A DNA stretch of 64,000 bases from NCBI RefSeq assembly GCF_946479755.1, contig NZ_CAMLHC010000016.1:62001-126000 (forward strand), in the 5' to 3' direction. The DNA is from an uncultured Chitinophaga sp. Its GTDB lineage: Bacteria > Bacteroidota > Bacteroidia > Chitinophagales > Chitinophagaceae. Below are positions 54,674 through 63,713 of the stretch, one piece after another. Both the position numbers and the translations under genes were made by a program. A model generated the notes under the pieces. That model did not search any database. It saw only the letters and a program-made list of their open reading frames with translations, and had not been told where the DNA came from. How positions within the stretch are numbered: position 1 is the first letter of the stretch; each line of letters begins with the position of its first letter.

Positions 54674-55879
54674 TTATGCTTGCGGGTTAGCCTGGCTACC
54701 CGTGGTTTCAATAATCAGGGAGGTTTGGGATATCAGTCCCAGCAGCTTGTTGTTGGCGGGGTTCACCACTGCCACCGGTTTATCCGTTTCTGCGATGAAA
54801 GGCAGCATCTGTTCCACGGTGGTATCCGGGTGTGCCACCGGTACATCGCGGTGGATGACTGCTTCAATTGTTTTATCGCCGCGTTGTTTTACTTCCAGTA
54901 TTTCGTGGAGGTATACGAAGCCGAGGAAATGTTTATCGACCGTAACTGCCGGTAGTATTTTAAGGCCGGTGGCCCTCATTTTACGCAGACTGCCTTCCGG
55001 GCCGTCTTTGCGGAACACCGCCATGGTAGGTTTGGTATCCATCAGGGAAGAGGCGGTGATAATTGCTTTACGGTCCACTTTTTCCACGAAGGAGCTTACG
55101 TAATCGTTAGCGGGCGCGGTAAGAATTTCTTCCGGGGTACCGATCTGGATGACTTCCCCGTCTTTCATGATGGCGATACGGTCTCCCAGGCGGATAGCTT
55201 CATCCAGGTCATGGGTAATAAAAACAATGGTCTTATGCATTTTCTCCTGGAGGTCCAGCAGTTCATCCTGCATCTGTGTGCGGATCAGCGGGTCGAGTGC
55301 CGAGAAGGCTTCGTCCATGAGCAGTACTTCCGGTTCGTTGGCCAGTGCGCGGGCCAGGCCTACGCGTTGCTGCATACCGCCCGACAGTTCTGCCGGCAGC
55401 ATATTTTCATACCCTTTGAGGCCTACCAGTTCGATCACATTACGAGCTTTCTCCAGCCGTTCTGTTGCCGGCATGCCTTGCAGTTCGAGGCCGAACGCCA
55501 CATTCTCCAATACGGAGCGGTGCGGCAGGAGACCGAACTTCTGGAACACCATGGCAATTTCCTTGCGGCGGACCTTTTGCAGGTCGGCGTCCGGGAGGGC
55601 CGTGATATCCACGTTATTGAGCAACACCTTGCCGGCACTCGGTTCTATGAGGCGGTTGAGGCAACGGAGCAAGCTGGATTTACCACTGCCGGAGAGTCCC
55701 ATGATGACAAAAAACTCTCCTTTTTCAATCTCGAAGGAAGCGTTTTTCACCCCCACCGTAGCGCCGGTGCGTTCCAGTATTTCCGCTTTTGACTTGCCCT
55801 GTTGGAGCAGCTGCAGCGCCTCTTGTTGTTCGCGGCCGAAGATCAGCGTAAGGTTATCTATTTTAAGTTTAGGCATCAT
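54674..55879 (-). CDS. opuAA: Glycine betaine ABC transporter, ATPase with CBS domains
   Basis: This 401-residue ATPase has Walker A GLSGSGKS (61-68), signature LSGGMQQ (165-171), Walker B VLLMDE (185-190) and a C-terminal CBS pair (about 285-395). In OpuA-type transporters the CBS pair senses ionic strength or cyclic di-AMP and gates transport under osmotic stress; the same is likely here. It lies 14 bases after the porin-like gene, so the four genes form one unit. Confidence 0.95.
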   Translation of the reverse strand: MMPKLKIDNLTLIFGREQQEALQLLQQGKSKAEILERTGATVGVKNASFEIEKGEFFVIMGLSGSGKSSLLRCLNRLIEPSAGKVLLNNVDITALPDADLQKVRRKEIAMVFQKFGLLPHRSVLENVAFGLELQGMPATERLEKARNVIELVGLKGYENMLPAELSGGMQQRVGLARALANEPEVLLMDEAFSALDPLIRTQMQDELLDLQEKMHKTIVFITHDLDEAIRLGDRIAIMKDGEVIQIGTPEEILTAPANDYVSSFVEKVDRKAIITASSLMDTKPTMAVFRKDGPEGSLRKMRATGLKILPAVTVDKHFLGFVYLHEILEVKQRGDKTIEAVIHRDVPVAHPDTTVEQMLPFIAETDKPVAVVNPANNKLLGLISQTSLIIETTGSQANPQA

Positions 55880-55893
55880 CGTGATTTTAACGT

Positions 55894-57048
55894 TTAGAAA
55901 TAGTACCCGATGTTCAGGTTCAGGTGGCTGTGCCAGCGGGCATCGGGCGTACCTGCTGCCAGTGCTTCATCCCATACAGGCCCCAGCCAGGGATGGTTTT
56001 TACCGGCGGCCCAGTCGATATAAGTAAAGATGTGGCCGGCGGTGATCATACATCCCAGTACATTCATCTGGGAGTCGTGCGCGCCTTTGACCTGTTTCTG
56101 CATATAGGAGTAGTCGTTATAAAACGTCAGTGCGCTGATGGGGCCCCAGTGTACGGGCTGTGTATATGACAGCGAGGCCGTGTGCAGGAAAGCTTCCGAT
56201 GCTACCTGGTAAGACGCGCCATAGGCGGCCATGTCCACATATCCTGCCAGCTGTGCGGAGTCCGCAGCGTTGTAACGATAGTACATGGACTGTAACTTGA
56301 GGTTCCAGCGGTCTTTGTTGAGATTGCTGTGTACCGCCGCTGCCCAGTGGCTGCCCATGTTTCCGGAGGAGATGTTGTACAACCCTCCCAGCATAACGGA
56401 GGCGCCTATACTGTTATTCTTATCCAGGAAATATTCCGTACGGGCGTTTCCCTGGTTTACCTCTTTATTACGCCCCGCCACGTCGTAAGAGTAGCGGCCG
56501 GGATCGATGGCTGATTTATCTCCGAAATTGAGTTCTTCCGCGTTTTTAAAGAACGCCAGCTGGTACTGCCAGCGGTTGGCGCGGCGTTGGAACTTGATAC
56601 CCATATCGTAATCATCTTCCTTTCCTACATAATAAGGCAGGTTAAAAAACCAGCTGTGGGAGTTGTAGGTCACGTTACCGAAGGGCACCTGTGTGAGGCC
56701 GATGTCGATATGCGTACTATCGTTGAAGTTGTAGCGCACATATCCTTCTTTGAGGAAGCTACCGCCAAAGTCTTTCGAGTAGAAGCGGTATTCCGCGTGG
56801 AGGGACAATTTTTTCCAGGAGGCGTCCGCATTTACGCGGAACATATCAAAGCCGAAGTCACCGCCTCTTTTCATCTGTTCCTTTTTCCACGAGGAGAGGT
56901 TATAATTGAAGCGCAGTGCGCCGCCAATGTGAAAGGTGGGTTTGTCCGTTTTTCTGGTATCCGTACTATCCTGTGCAACAATGACCAAACTAGGCAAGAG
57001 AAGCAATAAGCATAGCAACAACCAATGCAATGATTTAATCATAGTCAT
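55894..57048 (-). CDS. Outer-membrane porin-like protein of the betaine operon
   Basis: This 384-residue protein has a signal peptide (about 1-25, SLVIVAQD) and many alternating aromatic beta-strands ending in a terminal Phe (NIGYYF), the usual barrel end signal. It resembles phosphate-selective/short-chain porins of Bacteroidota in general layout, but I cannot place it in a named family with certainty. As first gene of a glycine betaine ABC operon it may let betaine or related solutes cross the outer membrane; this is inference from context. Confidence 0.8.
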   Translation of the reverse strand: MTMIKSLHWLLLCLLLLLPSLVIVAQDSTDTRKTDKPTFHIGGALRFNYNLSSWKKEQMKRGGDFGFDMFRVNADASWKKLSLHAEYRFYSKDFGGSFLKEGYVRYNFNDSTHIDIGLTQVPFGNVTYNSHSWFFNLPYYVGKEDDYDMGIKFQRRANRWQYQLAFFKNAEELNFGDKSAIDPGRYSYDVAGRNKEVNQGNARTEYFLDKNNSIGASVMLGGLYNISSGNMGSHWAAAVHSNLNKDRWNLKLQSMYYRYNAADSAQLAGYVDMAAYGASYQVASEAFLHTASLSYTQPVHWGPISALTFYNDYSYMQKQVKGAHDSQMNVLGCMITAGHIFTYIDWAAGKNHPWLGPVWDEALAAGTPDARWHSHLNLNIGYYF

Positions 57049-57395
57049 TAATTATTTAATATGTTTAAGCTGATCCATTCCCGGGCGACATAGGGGACCT
57101 ATGAGCATGCCACTGTACTGTTGACAGCGAGCGTAAAAGGAAAACCGGGCGCGAAATGGCCCGACAAATGATCAAATTTCCAATAAATATTGACCGTTAT
57201 AGCGTAATGCGTTGTGCTCGGAAGGCACTTTAAACAGTCGGATTTTGCGTTAAGCTTTGCAAAAATACGAAAAAAAGGCTCAGTTGCCAAGCATTTTTTG
57301 AAAAACATCAAACAACCCGGCAGAAGAGATTGTTATAAGGACGGTTGAATTCCAATCTGTTCCAGCAAATTTCTTCATCATTAAACCCTACAATT
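57049..57395. other. Divergent intergenic region with likely long leader
   Basis: About 350 bases lie between the betaine operon and the DUF937-OmpA gene. It holds a strong minus-strand promoter near 57260-57290, which predicts a leader of about 200 bases for the betaine operon. Small hairpins lie within it (ATAGG/CCTAT near 57090, CGGGC/GCCCG at about 57146-57163). No gene is seen. Confidence 0.5.
57260..57290 (-). promoter_or_regulatory. Bacteroidota-type promoter of the betaine transport operon
   Basis: On the minus strand a TTG (57290-57288) is followed after exactly 20 bases by TATTTTTG (57267-57260), a full match to the -33/-7 consensus. Transcription would start near 57253, about 205 bases ahead of the porin ATG. 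Confidence 0.55.
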
Positions 57396-58685
57396 ATGTC
57401 ATTTGACTTACTTGAAAGTGCAAAAAGTATTTTTAACAGTAGTGTCGTTAGTCAGGCTTCCTCACAACTGGGAGAGAGCGAAGGCGGCATTCAAAAAGCA
57501 TTAAGTGGGATCATACCGGTCGTATTAACGGGACTGTTGAATAAAGCCGGTTCTGGTGGAGATGCCGGCGGTTTATTGAATATGATCAAAGGGGTAGCCG
57601 GCGACGCCAACCCATCCGCCGTGGCAGGCGCCCTGCAAAGTGGCGGGGGCGGGCTGCTGGCCAAAGGAGGCGATCTGTTGCGCAGTCTCTTTGGCGATAA
57701 AATCAGCTCCATTACCGGCATGTTATCTTCCTTTGCAGGCATCAAGGAATCTTCTGCCAACACCCTGCTGCAAACGGCCACTCCTGCCACCCTGGGTGTA
57801 GCAGGGCAATATGCGGCACAAAACAACCTTACTCCCAATTCATTCCTCTCCTTCCTGAATTCACAGAAAGACAGCATATTAAATGCCGTGCCGGGTGGCC
57901 TTAACCTCGCCGGCGTCCTTGGTCTGTCCAGCCTGGGCGACCTCGGTAAAAAACTGGGCGGCATCGCTGCCGGAATTGGCGGAGCAGGTATCGGTGCTGC
58001 CAACGCGGCCGTTAACACTGTTAAACAAAGCGGCGGCGGTCGCTGGATATGGTCACTGCTCCTGTTGCTGGTCGCCATTATCCTGCTGTGGTACCTGATG
58101 AGAGGCTGTGGCGGCAAGAACCCGGAAGGTACTACCGTCACCGATAGTATCACCACCAGCCAGCTCGCTGATTCTGCGGCCACGCATGTCAATGAAGTAG
58201 CGCCGGCCACTACTACTGCCCGCGAAAGCATACAGGTTACCCTGCCCGACGGCACCGTACTGCAGGCTTACAAAGGCGGCATCGAAGACCAACTGGTGAC
58301 TTTCCTGAAAGATGACACCCGACCCGCCGGAAAGGATGTATGGTTTGACTTTGACAACCTCAATTTCAAAACCGGCAGCTCCGTGATCACCGAAGAAAGT
58401 ATGACACAGGTGAAGAACATCGCCGCCATCCTCAAAGCATTCCCCAAATCCAAAATTAAAATCGGCGGTTATACCGACCGCACCGGCGACAGTACGCAGA
58501 ACCTGAAACTGTCACAGGAACGCGCTACCGCCGTGGAAAACGCGCTTAAAAACGAAAAGGCCGATATGAAACAGCTGCTCGGCGCCGAAGGTTATGGCTC
58601 ACAGTTTGCCAAAGCTGCCGCCACCGCGCCCGATGAAGAGAGGAAAAAAGACAGGCATATTTCTGTGAGCGTACGGGAGAAATGA
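57396..58685 (+). CDS. DUF937 - OmpA fusion protein
   Basis: I chose the ATG at 57396 (429 residues, MSFDLLESAKSIF); the longer frame starts at a TTG. The N-terminal part (1-185) is a DUF937 domain with Gly/Ala-rich helices, lacking a signal peptide. A Gly-rich linker leads to one membrane helix (about 228-248, WIWSLLLLLVAIILLWYL). After a linker comes an OmpA peptidoglycan-binding domain (about 325-429, with GGYTDRTGD and SQERATAVENAL). The likely topology is DUF937 in the cytoplasm and OmpA in the periplasm, an inner-membrane link to the wall. Function is unknown. Confidence 0.88.
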   Translation: MSFDLLESAKSIFNSSVVSQASSQLGESEGGIQKALSGIIPVVLTGLLNKAGSGGDAGGLLNMIKGVAGDANPSAVAGALQSGGGGLLAKGGDLLRSLFGDKISSITGMLSSFAGIKESSANTLLQTATPATLGVAGQYAAQNNLTPNSFLSFLNSQKDSILNAVPGGLNLAGVLGLSSLGDLGKKLGGIAAGIGGAGIGAANAAVNTVKQSGGGRWIWSLLLLLVAIILLWYLMRGCGGKNPEGTTVTDSITTSQLADSAATHVNEVAPATTTARESIQVTLPDGTVLQAYKGGIEDQLVTFLKDDTRPAGKDVWFDFDNLNFKTGSSVITEESMTQVKNIAAILKAFPKSKIKIGGYTDRTGDSTQNLKLSQERATAVENALKNEKADMKQLLGAEGYGSQFAKAAATAPDEERKKDRHISVSVREK

Positions 58686-58749
58686 TTTCTATGATTATTA
58701 CTGATGCGCCTGATGCACGAAGATCAGCGCGAAGGTGATACCTACCATA

Positions 58750-58786
58750 AAAAAAGCGTCTGACAATGATTGTCAGACGCTTTTTT
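58750..58786. terminator. Two-way intrinsic terminator
   Basis: A perfect 17-bp stem with a TGA loop has six A at one end and six T at the other. It separates the convergent DUF937-OmpA and DUF3857 genes. Confidence 0.95.
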
Positions 58787-58801
58787 ATGGTATCTCTTTT
58801 T

Positions 58802-60703
58802 CTATTCTTTTACCAGTACCATCCGGTTGCGGTCTGCCCGGTAAATGGTGGTATAGAATTTTGCAAACTCATTATAGTCCGCCTTCGGGAATGTACCGGC
58901 TTTCCTTTGCAGTTTACGGATGTAGGTGATGGTATTGCCCTTCATCGTAGCCACAGCGCTGTAACTGCCGAATTTGGTCATTAATACTACCGGCGCCGGC
59001 AGCGCTTCTGCCTTATATCCTTCCGGTACCGTGATGGTAACAGAATCGGTATGCATGAACGCAAATTTCAACACTACGTCGGAGACCCTGTTGCTGTCGG
59101 CTTCCAGTTTGCGTATACTGCGGTTCAGGATATTGGGCACCACAAAAATCCGTTTGCCCGTTACCGTTGCATAGGCGTTGCAGTTAAGATCCAGCTGCTC
59201 TTCTATCTCGGGAACGGTGGCAGGCATCTCCCTGCATTCGTATTTACCAACGTCATAACTGGAAAGGTCCAGGGATTTACGCATGATCTCCAGCTGTTTG
59301 TCTTTGCTGAGCACATGGAGGATATTGTGCAGGTTTTCCTGTTCCTCCCCGCTGCGCATAGTCACAGAAGACACTTTCAGGTTACCGTTGTCCTGCATCA
59401 CGGCATTGACAGTACGCACCTGCCGGTTGTGCTGCATACCCATTGCCGGTGTATGCACCAGTTTGCCGCCTTCTTCTGTGAGGAGCAGCACGGCCCTGTC
59501 TGAGGTAAAGCCGCCCAGGTATCCCGCAGCCAGCGTACCACTGGTACATTCCAGCCAGGTAGTGTCTTTGTCCGGCACGCACAGGATCACGTGATTGAAG
59601 TCGTCGTCCGGGAATTTTTCGTTGAGGTATTTTTCACCGTCCCCGGCTTTTACCCAGGCGCAATAAGATTTAATACCTGCTTCCTTCAGCAGCGCCATCA
59701 TATAATTGGACAACGCCTTACAGTCGCCATAACCTTTGGCAGCGACGGTTTTGGCGTCGAACGTCTGCAGTCCGCCGATGCCCAGCTGAATACTGATATA
59801 CCGGTAGTTTTGCTGCAACCATTTATAGAGCGTTTGTATCTGCTGCGCTTTGGATGACTGGCCCGCGATCAGCTCGTGCACCTTTTGTTTGATATTGTCC
59901 GGCAGCTCGTCGCGCCCGGCGTTGATGGTGTAACCAAATTTACCCAACCCTTCCCAGGTGGCGCCGTTGCCTTCGTAATCATCAATTTTGAAAGCAGAAG
60001 GTGATATCAGCACATTGGCGCTCAGTTCCACAAATTCCCTGGAATAAGGCTCTTCTGCCAGGGCAGGCACGTTTTTCACTTCCCAGGTGTATACCAGTTT
60101 ACCTTTTTCAGTCACCGCCGGTTTGTCGCCAACACCGGAAGCCAGGTAACGCAGCTGGTAGTCCGCCGGTGTGACCACCGTAAAGCGGGAAGACTCCACG
60201 GTGCAGATTTTATTAGCCTGCGGCATCCAGGAACGGAGGCTGTAGGTGTTATGTAGCCGCTCTTCCACTTCATATTCCACCGTATAGGGGTAGATGTTAT
60301 GATAGAACCGGTGGACTTTGTAACGGGTGTCGGTCATCAGGCTGCCATCGCCATCTACGCTCAGGTCCTTGATGTCCGACTGTTTCAGTTTTTTCACCTG
60401 CTTACCGTCAGCATCATACAACGCGCCGCTGATGGACCTTACATCCACCTGTTTATTATAACTTCTTATCAGCGTGGTGGCATCGGCGCCCTCCTGGTCC
60501 AGCACCGTCAGCACATACCGGGTGACCACATTCACTTCCTTAGGGCCGGAGATGGTCTGGGTAATTTCCTCAAACCGTTTCACCAGGTGGGCATTTTTCT
60601 GCATGGAGTCCGGGATGGCCTTTGCGGGATATACCGGGTCGCCGGCCATCAGCCTGGTACAGCAGAGCAAAGCAGCTGCAAGGGATGACAATAATTTATG
60701 CAT
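58802..60703 (-). CDS. DUF3857/transglutaminase-fold exported protein, catalytic site intact
   Basis: This 633-residue protein has a signal peptide (1-20), an N-terminal DUF3857 beta domain (about 40-230), a transglutaminase-like domain (about 270-400) and a C-terminal beta domain. Cys328 in KGYGDCKALSNYM and His371 in DFNHVILC give the expected Cys-His pair. The family's substrates are unknown. It lies 3 bases after a longer paralogue and is certainly co-transcribed with it. Confidence 0.9.
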   Translation of the reverse strand: MHKLLSSLAAALLCCTRLMAGDPVYPAKAIPDSMQKNAHLVKRFEEITQTISGPKEVNVVTRYVLTVLDQEGADATTLIRSYNKQVDVRSISGALYDADGKQVKKLKQSDIKDLSVDGDGSLMTDTRYKVHRFYHNIYPYTVEYEVEERLHNTYSLRSWMPQANKICTVESSRFTVVTPADYQLRYLASGVGDKPAVTEKGKLVYTWEVKNVPALAEEPYSREFVELSANVLISPSAFKIDDYEGNGATWEGLGKFGYTINAGRDELPDNIKQKVHELIAGQSSKAQQIQTLYKWLQQNYRYISIQLGIGGLQTFDAKTVAAKGYGDCKALSNYMMALLKEAGIKSYCAWVKAGDGEKYLNEKFPDDDFNHVILCVPDKDTTWLECTSGTLAAGYLGGFTSDRAVLLLTEEGGKLVHTPAMGMQHNRQVRTVNAVMQDNGNLKVSSVTMRSGEEQENLHNILHVLSKDKQLEIMRKSLDLSSYDVGKYECREMPATVPEIEEQLDLNCNAYATVTGKRIFVVPNILNRSIRKLEADSNRVSDVVLKFAFMHTDSVTITVPEGYKAEALPAPVVLMTKFGSYSAVATMKGNTITYIRKLQRKAGTFPKADYNEFAKFYTTIYRADRNRMVLVKE

Positions 60704-60706
60704 GGG

Positions 60707-62716
60707 TTATTTTTTCTTTTTTAACACAATCTGTTCGGCTTGTTTTTTCACCACCAGGTCAAAAAACTCGCGCAGGGAAGGATAGTCTTCCGGGGCGAAG
60801 TTGGCTTTATTCAGTTTCACCCGGGAGCGCAGCTGTATGTGGCCGTCCTGCTGCTGGATCAGGTACTGGAAGAGACCTTCTTCTTCGTTGTATTTGGCCA
60901 TAGCGGATTTAGGCAATTCTTCCACTTCATAACCTTCCGGCACTTCCATATTCATGGAATAAATTTCGTCGTATACCGCTTCCATTTCCACCGGGAATTT
61001 ACGTTCCGCTGATTTGAAGACATTGGTACGGTTGTTTTCGGTGAACATGGGGTTGATGTATATCATCTGGTCGTTGTCCAGTTTGATTTTGAAGTCGAAC
61101 TTCAGCATCACCGGAGACTCCAGTGTTTTCAGGTCTTCTACTTCTTTATTGGACAGCTCAACGTCCCCTGTAAAACCTTTACGCACTTTGTCGAAGAACT
61201 CATCCTGGTTCTTTTCCTGTACTATTTTGCGGACTTTGTAAGATTCAAAGTAGGTAGGTCTTTGTTGGAAAGAACCTTCCATCATACCGTTTTCGATTTT
61301 GCCGAACATCACGCTGGTAAACTTCTGCTCACGCAGGGAATCGGCTTCATAAGACACGCCGTTAGCGTTTTCGTCCACGATACGGGCCGGCCCGTTGTAA
61401 CAGCGCGGGGAGAGGCGGGAAAAGCCCAGCAGCGGATCAGACGCATCGAGGCTGACGAACTTATCGTCCAGTTTTACACCGGTGATGGTATAATTAAAGC
61501 GGGACAGCAGCGGATAGAACGGATAGATGTGGCCGTTATCCCGGGTGCTGAGCAGCACCGGATAGGCATCCAGTTTGGCCCGTTTGAGCATGGCGGTGAG
61601 CAGCAGGTTGATTTCTGCAGTTGTCCCGTTTTTGCTGTTGAAGATGGTTTTCAGGCTTCTGAAGATCCACACGCCGGAGCGTTCTGTGCAGGTGAAATTG
61701 CTTCTTACCCAATGATAGATGGCGGCAGCTTTTTCAGCGTCCGTTTTGGCGTCTTTTGTAAGACCGTCCACTACGTCGCCGAGGAAACCGTTGTTATTGC
61801 CGAGGGCGGAACCGAAGTTTTCATCTTTCATCAGTTCCTCCATCAGTTTAGGCCAGGTGCTTCTCACAGGTTTGGAGGGCTCGTTGGGCCAGTTGATGGA
61901 CGACAGCTGGAACTCCATCCTGTTGATATAGTTGTCCGTTGTGGTGATATAGTCTTCATCACGGATGGCCGGCACATCTTTCAGGTACCATTTATAGATG
62001 GTAACAGAGGGCGTTACGTTGATCACTTCGGACTGGCCGGCGTTATGGCTGTTTGTCCGGAAAGTCATGGTCGTGCGGCTCTGCTCTTTGGAGAACACGA
62101 ACTTTTCGTATCCCTGCGGGATCTGCATGTAATCGAAGTATTCGGGGATGCCCACGCTATATTCACTGTAGCGGACGGGGTATGCGCCCTGGAAGTCCCA
62201 GGCACGCAGGTACTGGAAATAAGGGGAGAGCACCGTATAAGTGTACTCGATAATAGAACCTTCCTTCACGGCCGGAATGGCGAATTTCTTCACCACCATA
62301 TTTTTATCCTGTTTGTCGGTGAAGACATTTTTGCTATCCATCTTCGTTTCCACCACTTCCCCGTTTTCGAGGTTATAGGCGGCGGCTTTCAGGTTTTGCA
62401 ATTTTTCTTCATCGGAACTTCCTTTATACAGCCCAATTTTTACCGTAGCCAGGTCATAGGCGTTTTTGTCGATGATTTTAATGCGGGTATGCACTTTGTA
62501 GACCAAGCGAAGCCCGCTTCCGTCCGATTCAAAGCGGGAGGACCCTATCTTTGAGAGGATGATCGCATGGGCCCCGGAATCGCCGGCGACAGCAGCTACA
62601 TTAAAGTCCTCTTTGGAAATTTTACCGTATTTAATTTTGGCGGCATCCTGCGCCAGGGTTGCAACGGTACACAGACAACCCAGAACAAAGGTTAATAAAC
62701 CGGATTTGAAGTTCAT
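60707..62716 (-). CDS. DUF3857/transglutaminase-fold exported protein, Cys site replaced
   Basis: The ATG at 62716 gives 669 residues with a signal peptide (MNFKSGLLTFVLGCLCTVATLAQ region); a further in-frame start at 62740 is less likely. The same three-part layout as its downstream neighbour is seen, but where the neighbour has GDCKALSNYM this protein has GTTAEINLLL, so the catalytic Cys is missing. It is probably a non-catalytic, structural or binding member. It is divergent from queG, with starts about 77 bases apart. Confidence 0.88.
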   Translation of the reverse strand: MNFKSGLLTFVLGCLCTVATLAQDAAKIKYGKISKEDFNVAAVAGDSGAHAIILSKIGSSRFESDGSGLRLVYKVHTRIKIIDKNAYDLATVKIGLYKGSSDEEKLQNLKAAAYNLENGEVVETKMDSKNVFTDKQDKNMVVKKFAIPAVKEGSIIEYTYTVLSPYFQYLRAWDFQGAYPVRYSEYSVGIPEYFDYMQIPQGYEKFVFSKEQSRTTMTFRTNSHNAGQSEVINVTPSVTIYKWYLKDVPAIRDEDYITTTDNYINRMEFQLSSINWPNEPSKPVRSTWPKLMEELMKDENFGSALGNNNGFLGDVVDGLTKDAKTDAEKAAAIYHWVRSNFTCTERSGVWIFRSLKTIFNSKNGTTAEINLLLTAMLKRAKLDAYPVLLSTRDNGHIYPFYPLLSRFNYTITGVKLDDKFVSLDASDPLLGFSRLSPRCYNGPARIVDENANGVSYEADSLREQKFTSVMFGKIENGMMEGSFQQRPTYFESYKVRKIVQEKNQDEFFDKVRKGFTGDVELSNKEVEDLKTLESPVMLKFDFKIKLDNDQMIYINPMFTENNRTNVFKSAERKFPVEMEAVYDEIYSMNMEVPEGYEVEELPKSAMAKYNEEEGLFQYLIQQQDGHIQLRSRVKLNKANFAPEDYPSLREFFDLVVKKQAEQIVLKKKK

Positions 62717-62792
62717 ACAGGTATAAGGGGATTTGGACACGAAGATAATGGAAATTACTGCTCGCGTTTATGTTATCCGTAATTTTGCGGAG

Positions 62793-63713
62793 ATGAACAA
62801 CACCTTATATATCAAACAGCTGGCGGCAGAACTGGGCTTTGACCATTGCGGCATAGCGCGGGCGGAGCAGTTGGACGACGACGCCCGCCGGCTGGAGCGC
62901 TGGCTCAGTAAGGGAATGCATGGCAACATGCAGTATATGGAGAACCATTTCGACAAGCGGATAGACCCCCGTAAGCTGGTAGAAGGTGCGCAGTCGGTGA
63001 TTACCCTGCTATTTAATTATTTCCCTTCGGAGCGGCAGCGGCCGGATGCCCCTCAAGTTTCCAAGTATGCCTATGGCCAGGACTATCATGAAGTGATACG
63101 GGCGCGGCTTAAAACCATGTTGCTGCGGATGCAGGAGCATATCGGGCCGGTGCAGGGACGCGGGTTTGTGGATTCCGCCCCGGTGCTGGAGCGTAGCTGG
63201 GCGCGGCGCAGCGGCCTTGGCTGGATTGGCAAGAACGGGAACCTGATCCATAAGCAGGCGGGCTCGTTCTTTTTTATTGCTACCCTGATCACGGACATCC
63301 CTTTGGAATATGACAGCCCGGTGGGGGATTATTGCGGTACCTGTACCCGCTGCCTCGACGCCTGTCCTACCGGGGCGCTGGTATCTCCCGGCGTGGTGGA
63401 TGGCAGCCGTTGTATCTCTTATTTTACGATAGAGCTGAAAGAGCAGCTGATCCCCGACAAGATGCAGGGACAGTTTGACGGCTGGATGTTCGGGTGTGAC
63501 ACGTGCCAGGATGTATGTCCCTGGAACCGTTTTTCCAAAGCGCATTCGGAGGCGGCTTTCACGCCGGTGCCGGCCATTCTCAACTTCAGTACGCAGGACT
63601 GGGAAGACATGACCGAAGAGGCTTTCCGCGAGATTTTCCGGCATTCCCCGTTAAAACGCAGTAAGTACGCCGGTATCCGGCGGAATCTTCAGTTTCTGAA
63701 TACCAAACCCTAA
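62793..63713 (+). CDS. queG: Epoxyqueuosine reductase
   Basis: This cobalamin-dependent iron-sulfur enzyme makes queuosine from epoxyqueuosine in tRNA. The ATG at 62793 gives 306 residues (MNNTLYIKQLAAELGFDHCG), placed at the usual N-terminus; in-frame upstream starts at 62748 and 62733 are less likely. Two 4Fe-4S motifs are present: CGTCTRCLDACP (Cys181-191) and CDTCQDVCP with Cys207 (Cys235-242). Asp127 in FVDSAPVLER is the probable proton donor. The stop overlaps the next convergent gene by 4 bases. Confidence 0.95.
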   Translation: MNNTLYIKQLAAELGFDHCGIARAEQLDDDARRLERWLSKGMHGNMQYMENHFDKRIDPRKLVEGAQSVITLLFNYFPSERQRPDAPQVSKYAYGQDYHEVIRARLKTMLLRMQEHIGPVQGRGFVDSAPVLERSWARRSGLGWIGKNGNLIHKQAGSFFFIATLITDIPLEYDSPVGDYCGTCTRCLDACPTGALVSPGVVDGSRCISYFTIELKEQLIPDKMQGQFDGWMFGCDTCQDVCPWNRFSKAHSEAAFTPVPAILNFSTQDWEDMTEEAFREIFRHSPLKRSKYAGIRRNLQFLNTKP

